Origin: Sutcliffiella horikoshii
GTDB lineage: Bacteria > Bacillota > Bacilli > Bacillales > Bacillaceae_I
Direction: 5' to 3'
DNA: 64,000 nt
Assembly: GCF_008180725.1 (NCBI RefSeq)
Contig: NZ_VTEV01000002.1
Location: forward strand, 404,426-468,425
Shown here: piece by piece, positions 1-8,049 of the stretch
Layout: the number at the start of each line of letters is the position of its first letter
How positions within the stretch are numbered: position 1 is the first letter of the stretch
Made by a program: the position numbers and the translations under genes
The notes under the pieces: generated by a model
Database searches by the model: none
What the model was told of the DNA's origin: nothing
Seen by the model: only the letters and a program-made list of their open reading frames with translations

Positions 1-150
1 GATCAACTCGTCTTTTGATTTGAAAGACAGGTAGAAAGACCCCTTTGATATGCCGCATTGTTCTGTTATTTGTTGGATGGAAGTTGCTTCAAAACCTTGC
101 TTCGCGAACAGCTCTGTCGCTTTTTCCATAATTAGTTGTTTTTTAGACAT
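1..150 (-). CDS. TetR-family transcriptional repressor, N-terminal part (cut by window edge)
   Basis: Fifty codons are present, read leftwards from the ATG at 148-150, and the gene runs off the window. The peptide has the start of a TetR DNA-binding domain: helix 1 (IMEKATELFAKQGF), then the helix-turn-helix with EATSIQQITEQCGISKG followed by the family-typical SFYLSFKSKDEL. TetR proteins of this kind repress a divergent transporter gene and are released by the pump substrate. Here the divergent neighbour is an RND pump, the same pairing as B. subtilis yerO next to swrC, so local control of the pump is inferred. The ligand-binding half is outside the window, so the inducer cannot be guessed. 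Confidence 0.9.
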   Translation of the reverse strand, partial: MSKKQLIMEKATELFAKQGFEATSIQQITEQCGISKGSFYLSFKSKDELI

Positions 151-173
151 GTATTTTCTCCTATACTAATTCG

Positions 174-202
174 TTGACATATGACCGGATAGTCATTAGT
201 AT
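174..202 (+). promoter_or_regulatory. SigA promoter of the RND pump with an embedded palindromic operator
   Basis: A consensus -35 TTGACA (174-179) and a -10 TAGTAT (197-202) are separated by exactly 17 bp. The spacer holds the inverted repeat ATGACCGGATAGTCAT (181-196; arms ATGAC/GTCAT). A repressor bound here would block RNA polymerase directly. The divergent TetR gene is the obvious candidate binder (inference). Confidence 0.75.
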
Positions 203-245
203 ATGAAATGGAGTATATAAAGTCAATAAAAGGGTAGGTGCAACC

Positions 246-3200
246 GTGAGAGGGTTAGTCAATTTTGTAATTAGAAATAAGCTGGCAGTATGGTTACTGA
301 CTATTATCATTACCGTAGCAGGAATCTATTCCGGTACAAAAATGAAAACGGAAACGATTCCAGATATCTCGATCCCATTTTTAGTGGTGATGGATGTTTA
401 TCCTGGAGCAACACCGGAAACCGTAATGGAGGATGTCTCGATCCCGCTTGAGCAGGTGGCGGAAGGGCTAGACAATGTAAAAGCTGTTTATTCCAATTCG
501 TATTCCAACATTGCAAACTTACAGATTGAATATGAATATGGAACAGATATGGATGAGGCGAAGCGCGAGTTAGCTTCCGCACTCGACGATGTGGAACTGC
601 CTGAGGGTGCGCAAGAACCGATGGTCACGGCCATCAGCATGAACATGATGCCTGTTGTTGCCTTAAGTGCAAGCAGTGAAACTGAGGATATCGTGGAACT
701 TTCCGCAACTGTGGAAGAATCCTTGCTTCCGAAAATTCAAAAGCTTGAAGGTGTTGCATCTGCAACTATTGCCGGACAGCATATAGAAGAAGTCGAGCTT
801 CGCTATAACACAGACCGTATGACGGAACTTGGGTTAACCGAAGACAATGTCAAACAGATGATTCAAGCAAGCAACTTGGATGTTTCCTTAGGACTTTACG
901 AGTTTGAAGAGGGAGAAGAAGCCGTTTCGGTTGACGGGAAATTCATGACCGCAGCGGAACTGGAGGAAATGCTGATTCCAGTCACTCCGTCCGAAACAGT
1001 TCAAGTTCCTTTTGTAAAATTAAGTGATATTGCTGAAATCGAAGTAATTGGTAAAGTGGAATCTGTCTCCAGAACGAATGGAGCAGACGCTATTGCGATT
1101 CAAGTGTTGAAACATCCACAAGCAAACACGGTGGATGTGGTGAATGCAGTTAAAGAATTAATGGAAGAAGAAGAAAAACGTATCGATGGTTTAGTAGTGG
1201 ATGTCACGCTTGACCAAGGAGAACCAATCGAGAAATCCGTGTCAACAATGGTGGAAAAAGCCTTGTTTGGTGGAGCGATTGCGATTTTAATCATCCTTTT
1301 ATTCTTAAGGGATATTAAATCGACCCTTATCTCGATCGTGTCCATTCCGGTGTCCATTTTCATGGCATTTTTACTTTTAAACTGGATGGAAATTACGTTG
1401 AATATCATGACACTAGGAGCGGTAACCGTTGCAATCGGTCGTGTTATCGATGACTCCATCGTTGTTGTGGAAAATATATATCGAAGATTGCACCTGAAGG
1501 AAGAAAAATTAACGGGCCGCGAGCTAGTTCGGGAAGCAACGCTTGAAATGTTCAAGCCTATTCTTTCCTCGACGCTTGTAACGGTTGCTGTATTTGCTCC
1601 GTTAATTTTTGTTGGTGGAATGGTAGGAGAGCTATTCATGCCGTTTGCACTAACAATGACCTTTGCGCTTGGTGCATCACTAATTGTGGCGGTAACCATC
1701 GTTCCGGCGATGTCGCACTTCCTTTTCAAGAAAAAGCTCTATAGCGAAAAGACAGAAAGCGGCCATAAGGAAGTTGGAAAACTTGCAAACTGGTACAAAG
1801 GTGTCTTGAACTGGTCGTTGAACCATAAAATCATAACGTCTATTTTAGCGATTGTACTATTGGTCGGAAGTCTTGGCTTGACTCCTCTGATCGGATTCAG
1901 CTTTTTAGGAAGCGAAGAAGAAAAAGTCATGTACTTGACGTATACACCAGAAGCAGGGGAGTTAAAAGAAGAGACTCTTGAGAACGTAGAAGAAGTCGAA
2001 AAAGCCATGATGGAACGTGACGATATCGACATTGTCCAGCTATCTGTTACAGAAGGAGCCAATGAACAGATGGCCATGATGGGCGGCGGATCTGACGGTG
2101 TGTTGATGTACCTTATTTTTGACAAAGACATGGAAAACTTCCCAGAAGCAAGAACAGAAGTGGAAGACTATGTGTTCAATATCGGCCAATCCGGTGAATG
2201 GAAAAGCCAAAATTTCGCCACTGGAGCCATGGCTTCAAACGAGATTAGCTACACATTCTCTAGTGAAAACCTTGAAAACTTAAATGAAGCGGTGAAAAAG
2301 GTAGAAGACGCGATGAGCGGAACAGATTCTTTAGAAAATGTTTCGTCCACTGCCGAGGAAGCGTATGTGGAGCATACTTTGAAAGTTAGTCAAGATGAGC
2401 TGCTTCAATACGGTCTGACAGCAGGTCAAATCGTAATGATGCTGAGTCCGCAATTTGAAGAAGTACTGACAAATGTAGAAAAAGACGGCAAAACCCTTGA
2501 TGTCATTGTAAAACAAGAACAACAAGAACAGCCAAAATCAATTGATGAATTGTTAGAAACAGAAGTACCGACTGCTATGGGTGGGACGATGCCACTTTCA
2601 GAACTTGTGGAAGTAGAAGAAGGCACCACGTTGAATACCCTAGCTAGATCAAAAGGCGAATACTATGCATCTGTCAGCGGAACGGTCATTGGAGATGACG
2701 TTTCCAAAGCAACAGCAGAAGTGGATGACGCAATCAGTGATGTGGAACTGCCAAGCGGCGTCACAATGGAAGTTGCCGGTGTGACAGCAGACATGCAAGA
2801 AACGTTCACGCAGCTCGGTCTTGCGATGCTTGCAGCGATTGCGATTGTTTACTTCATCCTGGTTGTGACATTTGGGGAAGGAGTAGCACCATTTGCGATT
2901 CTATTCTCGTTACCGTTTGCAGTAATCGGAGCCTTTGTTGGACTGTTACTTGCAGGAGAGACGATTTCCGTTCCAGTTATGATGGGACTACTCATGCTAA
3001 TTGGTATCGTTGTAACGAACGCGATCGTACTTGTCGACCGCATCATCCACATGGAGCGTGACGGATTGACAATGCGCGAAGCCATCCTAGAAGCAGGCGC
3101 AACCCGTTTACGCCCAATCTTGATGACAGCTATCGCGACGATTGGAGCACTAATCCCTCTAGCAATTGACGGTGGCGGTGGTCTGATTTCAAAAGGCCTT

Positions 3201-3323
3201 GGTATTACCGTTATTGGTGGACTGACAAGTTCTACATTGTTGACACTGATTATTGTGCCGATTGTGTATGAAGTGTTGTCGAAGATGTTTAAGAAGAACC
3301 GTAGGGAAGTGCAGGAGAATTAG
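246..3323 (+). CDS. RND-family (AcrB/HAE1-like) multidrug efflux transporter, SwrC/YerP type
   Basis: A 1025-aa inner-membrane proton-driven exporter. The N-terminus (NFVIRNKLAVWLL) is the first membrane helix. A large extracytoplasmic porter domain follows (about residues 35-330), then a bundle of helices (about 335-500) containing GAVTVAIGRVIDDSIVVVENIYR, whose acidic pair belongs to the proton relay of the family. A second porter half and a second bundle (about 835-1015) with GIVVTNAIVLVDR complete the internal duplication. The start is GTG, preceded by AGGGTAGGTG. As in other Gram-positive RND pumps, no outer-membrane partner is present. The closest well-studied relative by layout is B. 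subtilis SwrC, which exports surfactin and other amphiphiles. Substrate here is unknown. It is monocistronic, ending at a strong terminator. Confidence 0.93.
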   Translation: MRGLVNFVIRNKLAVWLLTIIITVAGIYSGTKMKTETIPDISIPFLVVMDVYPGATPETVMEDVSIPLEQVAEGLDNVKAVYSNSYSNIANLQIEYEYGTDMDEAKRELASALDDVELPEGAQEPMVTAISMNMMPVVALSASSETEDIVELSATVEESLLPKIQKLEGVASATIAGQHIEEVELRYNTDRMTELGLTEDNVKQMIQASNLDVSLGLYEFEEGEEAVSVDGKFMTAAELEEMLIPVTPSETVQVPFVKLSDIAEIEVIGKVESVSRTNGADAIAIQVLKHPQANTVDVVNAVKELMEEEEKRIDGLVVDVTLDQGEPIEKSVSTMVEKALFGGAIAILIILLFLRDIKSTLISIVSIPVSIFMAFLLLNWMEITLNIMTLGAVTVAIGRVIDDSIVVVENIYRRLHLKEEKLTGRELVREATLEMFKPILSSTLVTVAVFAPLIFVGGMVGELFMPFALTMTFALGASLIVAVTIVPAMSHFLFKKKLYSEKTESGHKEVGKLANWYKGVLNWSLNHKIITSILAIVLLVGSLGLTPLIGFSFLGSEEEKVMYLTYTPEAGELKEETLENVEEVEKAMMERDDIDIVQLSVTEGANEQMAMMGGGSDGVLMYLIFDKDMENFPEARTEVEDYVFNIGQSGEWKSQNFATGAMASNEISYTFSSENLENLNEAVKKVEDAMSGTDSLENVSSTAEEAYVEHTLKVSQDELLQYGLTAGQIVMMLSPQFEEVLTNVEKDGKTLDVIVKQEQQEQPKSIDELLETEVPTAMGGTMPLSELVEVEEGTTLNTLARSKGEYYASVSGTVIGDDVSKATAEVDDAISDVELPSGVTMEVAGVTADMQETFTQLGLAMLAAIAIVYFILVVTFGEGVAPFAILFSLPFAVIGAFVGLLLAGETISVPVMMGLLMLIGIVVTNAIVLVDRIIHMERDGLTMREAILEAGATRLRPILMTAIATIGALIPLAIDGGGGLISKGLGITVIGGLTSSTLLTLIIVPIVYEVLSKMFKKNRREVQEN

Positions 3324-3338
3324 GTTTTTGATTAAGGG

Positions 3339-3373
3339 GAGAGGCGTCCGTGTTGTGGACGCCTCTCTTTTTT
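3339..3373 (+). terminator. Rho-independent terminator of the RND pump gene
   Basis: A perfect 11-bp stem (GAGAGGCGTCC / GGACGCCTCTC) with a 7-nt loop is followed by six T residues. Confidence 0.9.
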
Positions 3374-3441
3374 GTGGGGTGATGGGGCAGGCACGGTGCC
3401 TAAGTTCTATACTCCCGAAGGTTGATTGGAAACCGCGGTAT

Positions 3442-4190
3442 TGTCTAATAGAAGCATTCTAATTGCCGAAATCGATGTGTGGCAGCAAGAATTGTCTAAT
3501 AGGAGAGCTCTATTCGCCGAAAACCAGGTTCGAAAGCTAAGAACTGTCTAATACAAGTACTCTATTTGCCCGAATCGCCGTGTGAAATCCAAGAACTGTC
3601 TAATAGAAGCGCTCTATTTGCCCGAATAGCCGTGTGAAAGCCAAGAACTGTCTAATAGAAGCGCTCTAATCGCCCGAAGCTCAGTTCGAAAGCCAAGAAC
3701 TGTCTAATAGAAGCACTCTAATCGCCCGAAGCTCGGTTCGAAAGCTAAGAACTGTCTAATAGAAGCGCTCTAATCGCCCGAAGCGCGGTTCGAAATCCAA
3801 GAACTGTCTAATAGAAGCACTCTAATCGCCCGAAGCTCAGTTCGAAAGCTAAGAACTGTCTAATAGAAGCACTCTAATCGCCCGAAGTTCAGTTCGAAAT
3901 CCAAGAACTGTCTAATAGAAGCGCTCTAATCGCCCGAAGCTCAGTTCGAAAGCTAAGAACTGTCTAATAGAAGCGCTCTAATCGCCCGAAGCTCGGTTTG
4001 AAATCCAAGAACTGTCTAATAGAAGCGCTCTATTTGCCCGAATAGCCGTGTGAAAGCCAAGAACTGTCTAATAGAAGCGCTCTAATCGCCCAAACCCCCA
4101 CCTACAGCAAGAGAAATGTCTAATAGAAATCATCTATTCACCAGAAATCCAATCTATAAAACTAATAATGTCTGAAATCCCCAAAATCCT
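3442..4190. repeat. 15-copy tandem array with exact 52-bp period
   Basis: The marker TGTCTAAT (last copy TGTCTGAA) begins at 3442, 3493, 3545, 3597, 3649, 3701, 3753, 3805, 3857, 3909, 3961, 4013, 4065, 4117 and 4169. Every interval is 52 bp except the first, which is 51. The central copies share a consensus of roughly TGTCTAATAGAAGCGCTC, TAATCGCCCGAAGC, TCAGTTCGAAA, GCCAAGAAC; the outermost copies are degenerate. Two sequence variants alternate in the middle (TCTAATCGCCCGAAGCTC or TCTATTTGCCCGAATAGCC). Fifty-two is not a multiple of three, so the array is not coding. It lies between the pump terminator and the stop codon of the NERD gene. Confidence 0.95.
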
Positions 4191-4214
4191 CTCTCTCACA
4201 AGCATTCCATAATT

Positions 4215-5138
4215 CTATTCGTAATATCTCCACCTACGGCTTCTTTTAATTGAAAAATGTTTATCTAATATGCGATTTATCGTCTTACTAGAAATCCCCC
4301 TCCCACACCATTCAAAAATTCCACTAGTAGTAATCTTACTCACCGGAAACAACATCCTAAACTCCCGCACATGTCGCAGCACAATCTCCTCAAGCGCCTC
4401 TACCTTATGACACCTCACACACCGCGCAGACCGCCCCTCAATAAATACAGACAAAGAGGCACATCCTGCACACACCAACCCCTTTTTCACTTGATCATAA
4501 GAATAACCTGGCAAGTTCTTAAAAGGAGAATCCACCATATGAAGGGACGTTAGTTTTTCAGCAAGCTCCGTATGCTTGTTATTCAGCCCAGAAGAAGTAT
4601 TTTCTAAGCCTTTAAGGTATCTGTTTATTTGAGTTGGATGAATAAAAGGTTTATCAAGAGGTGATTGGTACAGGGTGAATTCGGAGTTGATGAAAACCAC
4701 GGAAGCGAGAATGGGGATATTATATCCAAAATTACTCAGCAGTTGGCGAAGCAATGAGTTGCAACGATTTAGTTGTGTCAGGGGATTGGTAACTTCTTTG
4801 GGCTTAGATAACGATTTAAAGTACATGTGATCAGAGGAGGCATCATAATAATAGTCCCCTTCAAAGTTCTTCACTTCAAAAAGATAAGCATTCCGGGGAG
4901 TGATAATAAAGGAGTCAATTTGAAATGTGGTGTTATTATGCTTTAGCAAGAGGTCATTCAAAATGAAGTGATTACAACCCTCTAATTTTTCAGTCAGGGC
5001 ATCAAACATACACTCTCCTTCATAACCTTTCTCCAAGTTCCACAAGTATTGCTGTTCCTTTTCATGCAGCGTCATTCGGGCATTCAACGATAAGTAGATT
5101 TGCATTTCCCTTGACATAGTACGTGATTTAACTAGCAT
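4215..5138 (-). CDS. NERD-domain nuclease-like protein with C-terminal zinc ribbon and HTH-like tail (paralogue A)
   Basis: A 307-aa protein. The NERD (nuclease-related) domain spans about residues 35-180, with the restriction-endonuclease-like signature E40/E42 in KGYEGE, D75 in TFQIDSF and E88-V-K90 in LFEVKNFEG. All the residues expected for a PD-(D/E)xK metal site are present. A four-cysteine zinc ribbon follows (C223-x2-C226 and C240-x2-C243). The last 45 residues are basic and helical, resembling a helix-turn-helix. ATG at 5138 is preferred over one three codons upstream because AAGG lies 9 nt before it and the paralogue at 27297 starts at the equivalent residue. The 52-bp array abuts its 3' end. 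Domain assignment is firm; substrate and role are unknown, and recognition of the repeats is a hypothesis. Confidence 0.85.
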   Translation of the reverse strand: MLVKSRTMSREMQIYLSLNARMTLHEKEQQYLWNLEKGYEGECMFDALTEKLEGCNHFILNDLLLKHNNTTFQIDSFIITPRNAYLFEVKNFEGDYYYDASSDHMYFKSLSKPKEVTNPLTQLNRCNSLLRQLLSNFGYNIPILASVVFINSEFTLYQSPLDKPFIHPTQINRYLKGLENTSSGLNNKHTELAEKLTSLHMVDSPFKNLPGYSYDQVKKGLVCAGCASLSVFIEGRSARCVRCHKVEALEEIVLRHVREFRMLFPVSKITTSGIFEWCGRGISSKTINRILDKHFSIKRSRRWRYYE

Positions 5139-5166
5139 GTCCCACATCCTTCTATAGAGAGTCTAT

Positions 5167-5244
5167 TTAACTATAACAGTTAAGTGGATGAAAATATATA
5201 ATTTTCAAAAATATACCTTTTATTTTATTAACTAAAATAGTTAG
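5167..5244 (-). promoter_or_regulatory. Two similar inverted repeats upstream of the NERD gene
   Basis: TTAACTATAACAGTTAA (5167-5183) and TTAACTAAAATAGTTAG (5228-5244) share the arms AACT/AGTT and lie 61 bp apart, in the leader of the leftward NERD gene. They could be paired operator sites. The region is AT-rich, so chance is possible. Confidence 0.3.
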
Positions 5245-5315
5245 TCAATAAACAATACATATGAAGTAGCCCTATATTGTAACCTAGAGCTACTCCCCAA
5301 CTTGCTTATCTCCCA

Positions 5316-5678
5316 CTACCTACGCTTTTTCCTTTTCCCCTTCCGCTTTATCTCCTCCAACTTCACCTCTTTAACCGACTCCGTCTCCTTATAAAAGCTA
5401 ATCGTTACATTCACCCCGAACTCTTTCTCCCCTTCTTCTAACCAAAGCCTGAATTTCTCCGTTGTTAATATTGGGCCTTCCTGTCTTCCGAGATGTGAAT
5501 AGTCCACAATTTCCGCTTTTGGATAGGTCTCTTTTGTTCGTTTCATCGCGAGCTGTCCCCACTTTGCGTAACTTGGTACTTGTTGAGTTGCAACTTGTGT
5601 GGCCTCTACTGATGAAACAGGTTGTAAACCAACAAATAGAAAGCATGCTATACAAAAAAGTAAGGTAAACTTCTTCAT
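5316..5678 (-). CDS. Secreted DUF3889-family protein
   Basis: A 120-aa protein with a signal peptide (MKK, hydrophobic core to about residue 20, likely cleavage near VEA). The mature part contains PSYAKWGQLAMKRTKETYP and AEIVDYSHLGR, the pattern of the DUF3889 family, which includes B. subtilis YqzG and YhdC. The family function is unknown; members are small exported proteins of Bacillaceae. The C-terminus is a strongly basic tail (KRKGKRKKRR) that may bind wall polymers or membrane. Start is supported by GGAGGG upstream of the ATG. It is divergent from the lipoprotein gene at 5838. Confidence 0.8.
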   Translation of the reverse strand: MKKFTLLFCIACFLFVGLQPVSSVEATQVATQQVPSYAKWGQLAMKRTKETYPKAEIVDYSHLGRQEGPILTTEKFRLWLEEGEKEFGVNVTISFYKETESVKEVKLEEIKRKGKRKKRR

Positions 5679-5837
5679 TTTTAATCCCTCCAGTTACGCT
5701 TATAGTGCCCCACCAGGAGTGATTTTAATTTGAACTTTGGGAAAAGAAGGATATCAGCTGTTGTTCCACGAAGAAAAGATAAGGAAAATAAAGGGTGGGT
5801 CGAAGTACCTAACCCTTTCATACCAGGAGGAGAAATT

Positions 5838-6515
5838 ATGCGACATTCATTTTTGGTGTTAATACTTTTTAGCATTACAGTTCTTACCGCTTGTGGTAGC
5901 AATGCAGTTGGTGGTGAGGAGAATCCAAATACTCATTATGACGATGAAAAAATGACCGGAACGGTTTGGAATGTTAGTGGGGACAGTGTGGAGGTGGATA
6001 TTTCGGAGTGGGAAAAGCGAGATAGGAAAGGAGCGAATGGAACAGAAGAGGGTTACTCCTACCTAGCTCAGATTACGGATGAGACCACAATCAAATACGA
6101 GAATGGGAAAGAAGCATTTCTTAAAGACCTTAAGAAGGGACAAAAAGTGTTAGTAAATCCACCAAGGGGAGAAAGTTTTGAAGGAAAGCCTAAGGAGCTC
6201 GTCCTATTAGATATGACCTTTCAAGAACAATATACACGATTCCTATCACATATAGATGGCTATAAACTTGTTGTTATGTATGAAGAAGGGGCTGTATTGC
6301 CTCCAGAATTGCAAGACCCTCTTTATGAAAAGGTTCTCAATCTCACAGAGGAGGAAGTGGTAGCCACTTGGATTGTCTACGATGATGAGTATGTGGTGGA
6401 TTACAAAAAAGAGATTGGAGTCGAGCAGTTTCCAGTAGTTTTGGTCTTTAATCGGGAGGAACTGGTCTTTAAGACGTATGACGTGGAGAAAGTGTATGAT
6501 TTCTTTGAGCAGTGA
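5838..6515 (+). CDS. Lipoprotein with OB-like and thioredoxin-like segments
   Basis: The reading frame is open from 5730, but the ATG at 5838 is preceded by AGGAGGAG and gives a classic lipoprotein signal (MRHSFLVLILFSITVLTAC), so 225 aa is the likely product, anchored through Cys19 on the outer membrane face. Residues of about 40-125 (GTVWNVSGDSVEVDISEW to QKVLVNPP) look like a small beta-barrel of the DUF3221 kind. The C-terminal 90 residues end in GVEQFPVVLVFNREELVFKT, which resembles the cis-proline half of a thioredoxin fold without a CxxC. Both are visual impressions. Function unknown. Confidence 0.75.
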   Translation: MRHSFLVLILFSITVLTACGSNAVGGEENPNTHYDDEKMTGTVWNVSGDSVEVDISEWEKRDRKGANGTEEGYSYLAQITDETTIKYENGKEAFLKDLKKGQKVLVNPPRGESFEGKPKELVLLDMTFQEQYTRFLSHIDGYKLVVMYEEGAVLPPELQDPLYEKVLNLTEEEVVATWIVYDDEYVVDYKKEIGVEQFPVVLVFNREELVFKTYDVEKVYDFFEQ

Positions 6516-6732
6516 CTTTAATGGTGTAAAAGCTGTTATTATTTTTGCATATTAAAATTTAAACAAACGTTTGGATAAGTCTATTTCTTTTACCTAAAGA
6601 TTAACAATGAGGAGAAGAAGACAGATGTCGACTATTTCAGCATGGTATATTAAGATAACGTTGATTTGGCAGACCTGATATAATGCTTGGTGGCTTGAGA
6701 TCCCTAAGCTAATCGAGCGAAGCAGAATTATG

Positions 6733-6823
6733 CAATAAACGAGACGAATCAGTCAATAAAAGACTGAAAGTATTCAATAAACCCGCTCAATTATAAAATA
6801 AATCCATTCAAATGAACGATAAT
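6733..6823. repeat. Short phased repeat, 21-bp period
   Basis: In the 363-bp gap between 6515 and 6879 the heptamer CAATAAA occurs at 6733, 6754 and 6775, then AAATAAA at 6796 and a weak match CGATAAT at 6817. Every interval is 21 bp (two helical turns). Sequence between the heptamers is not conserved. No ORF with a ribosome site was found in the gap. Confidence 0.65.
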
Positions 6824-6878
6824 CCATATTTTTACACAACCAACCTTCTGAATCACCGAGATTACTCTCCAAAAAGGG

Positions 6879-7814
6879 TTACGGTTCCTGTCCCCACGAC
6901 ACCGCTGGCTCCATCACCGTTATCGTATTATTCGTAGCGTTTATATTAACAGTAGCACCAATCGGAATGGCGGCCTTGAACCTCCCATGACCTGTGGCGA
7001 AGTTCATAATCAAGGGCTTTCTCGTCGGCACTAGAACAGAATTAATGAGATCTGTATAGGACGTGTTATATGCTACCGGGCAATTCGTACATTCCCCCAT
7101 AATAATGCCGAGGCAATCCCTAAATTTTCCTGCCATCGACAGTTGGGTAAAGTAGCGAAGAATCATGTTGGAAGGTGTATGCGTGTCCTCTAGAAAAAGA
7201 ATTTTGCCCTTTGTATCAATTTCATACGGCGTGCCAAGCGTATTCACGATGGAAGTGATATTTCCTCCAACAATTGGCCCGGTCACATTTCCAGGATTTA
7301 TCCCCATCCGCACCAATTCTGGTGGATTAATAATAGCTCGCGGGGAGACAAACGTAGAAGTCGCTGCAAAAAATTGATTAAAGTTGTAAGCCGGTGTTTC
7401 TGCTCGAAAATCAATAAGCATCAAACTGTGAAACGTAATGAGATCACTGAACTGATATAAACTGTTCAACAGCACGGTAATATCACTGTACCCTGAAATT
7501 AACTTTGGATTCTCCCTGATGATAGTAAAATCAAGGTAAGGAAGAATCTGTTGAACACCTGTCCCGCCTCGTGTCGCAAGAATCATTTTCACATTCGGAT
7601 TCTTAAACATATCCATGAGATCTTCTGCTCTTTTGTCAGCAGGAGCGGAGACAATCCCATCAATAGAATATACATACCTTCCAAAAACAACGTTAAATCC
7701 CATATCCCGCAAAAATTGAACCCTGGTATTTATTGTGGTTGCATCAAGAGGACTCCCCAAAGTAACCAAACCAATCGTATCTCCCCTTTGAAGCGCAAGT
7801 GGTTTAATGGCCAT
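6879..7814 (-). CDS. Peptidase S66 (LD-carboxypeptidase / MccF-like)
   Basis: A 311-aa cytoplasmic serine peptidase. The S66 family removes the terminal D-alanine from muropeptide tetrapeptides during murein recycling, or cleaves microcin C-like acyl-adenylates (MccF branch). The catalytic serine sits in ISGYSDITVLL; the Glu of the triad is likely in LFLEDTHTP, and the His in ATGHGRFKAAIPIG, where GH-x4-A-x-PIG is typical. The N-terminus (LQRGDTIGLVTLGSP) is the expected Rossmann-like start. AAGGAG lies 8 nt upstream of the ATG. It is a single gene divergent from the dioxygenase operon. B. subtilis YkfA is a relative. Substrate not resolved. Confidence 0.88.
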   Translation of the reverse strand: MAIKPLALQRGDTIGLVTLGSPLDATTINTRVQFLRDMGFNVVFGRYVYSIDGIVSAPADKRAEDLMDMFKNPNVKMILATRGGTGVQQILPYLDFTIIRENPKLISGYSDITVLLNSLYQFSDLITFHSLMLIDFRAETPAYNFNQFFAATSTFVSPRAIINPPELVRMGINPGNVTGPIVGGNITSIVNTLGTPYEIDTKGKILFLEDTHTPSNMILRYFTQLSMAGKFRDCLGIIMGECTNCPVAYNTSYTDLINSVLVPTRKPLIMNFATGHGRFKAAIPIGATVNINATNNTITVMEPAVSWGQEP

Positions 7815-7903
7815 ATACTTCGCTCCTTAAAACCATTTTATTTCTATTTATATGAATGAACGTTCTTTTTGAGAAGGGGAAGGGGTAAAAGTAAAAACAC
7901 CAA

Positions 7904-7924
7904 TTAGTTAACTAATAGTTAACT
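7904..7924. promoter_or_regulatory. Tandem GTTAAC palindromes in the divergent region
   Basis: TTAGTTAACTAA (7904-7915, a perfect 12-bp palindrome) is followed directly by AGTTAACT (7917-7924), with centres 11 bp apart, roughly one helical turn. They lie 126 bp upstream of the detoxification operon and 90 bp upstream of the S66 peptidase gene. This layout is typical of cooperative repressor binding; the binder is unknown. Confidence 0.45.
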
Positions 7925-8049
7925 TAAGTTTAAAATCATTGAATTTACTTTAAGTAATTAAGAGCATATAATTGTAGTCGTTTGATGATTATTAATGATT
8001 GATTAAAAAATAAATATTTTCACATTAGCAGCATAAAGGGGGAAAACCT

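Noticed and set aside
1100-1729. Long antisense open frame inside the RND gene
   Set aside because: Ser/Thr/Ile-rich shadow of a real coding region with a clear membrane-transporter sequence on the other strand.
3442-4190. Array considered as a CRISPR
   Set aside because: The whole 52-bp unit is similar between copies, there are no unique spacers of constant length between identical repeats, and no cas gene is in the window.
5265-5294. Hairpin AGTAGC...GCTACT after the DUF3889 gene
   Set aside because: Stem is imperfect and no T-tract follows in either direction, so it was not called a terminator.
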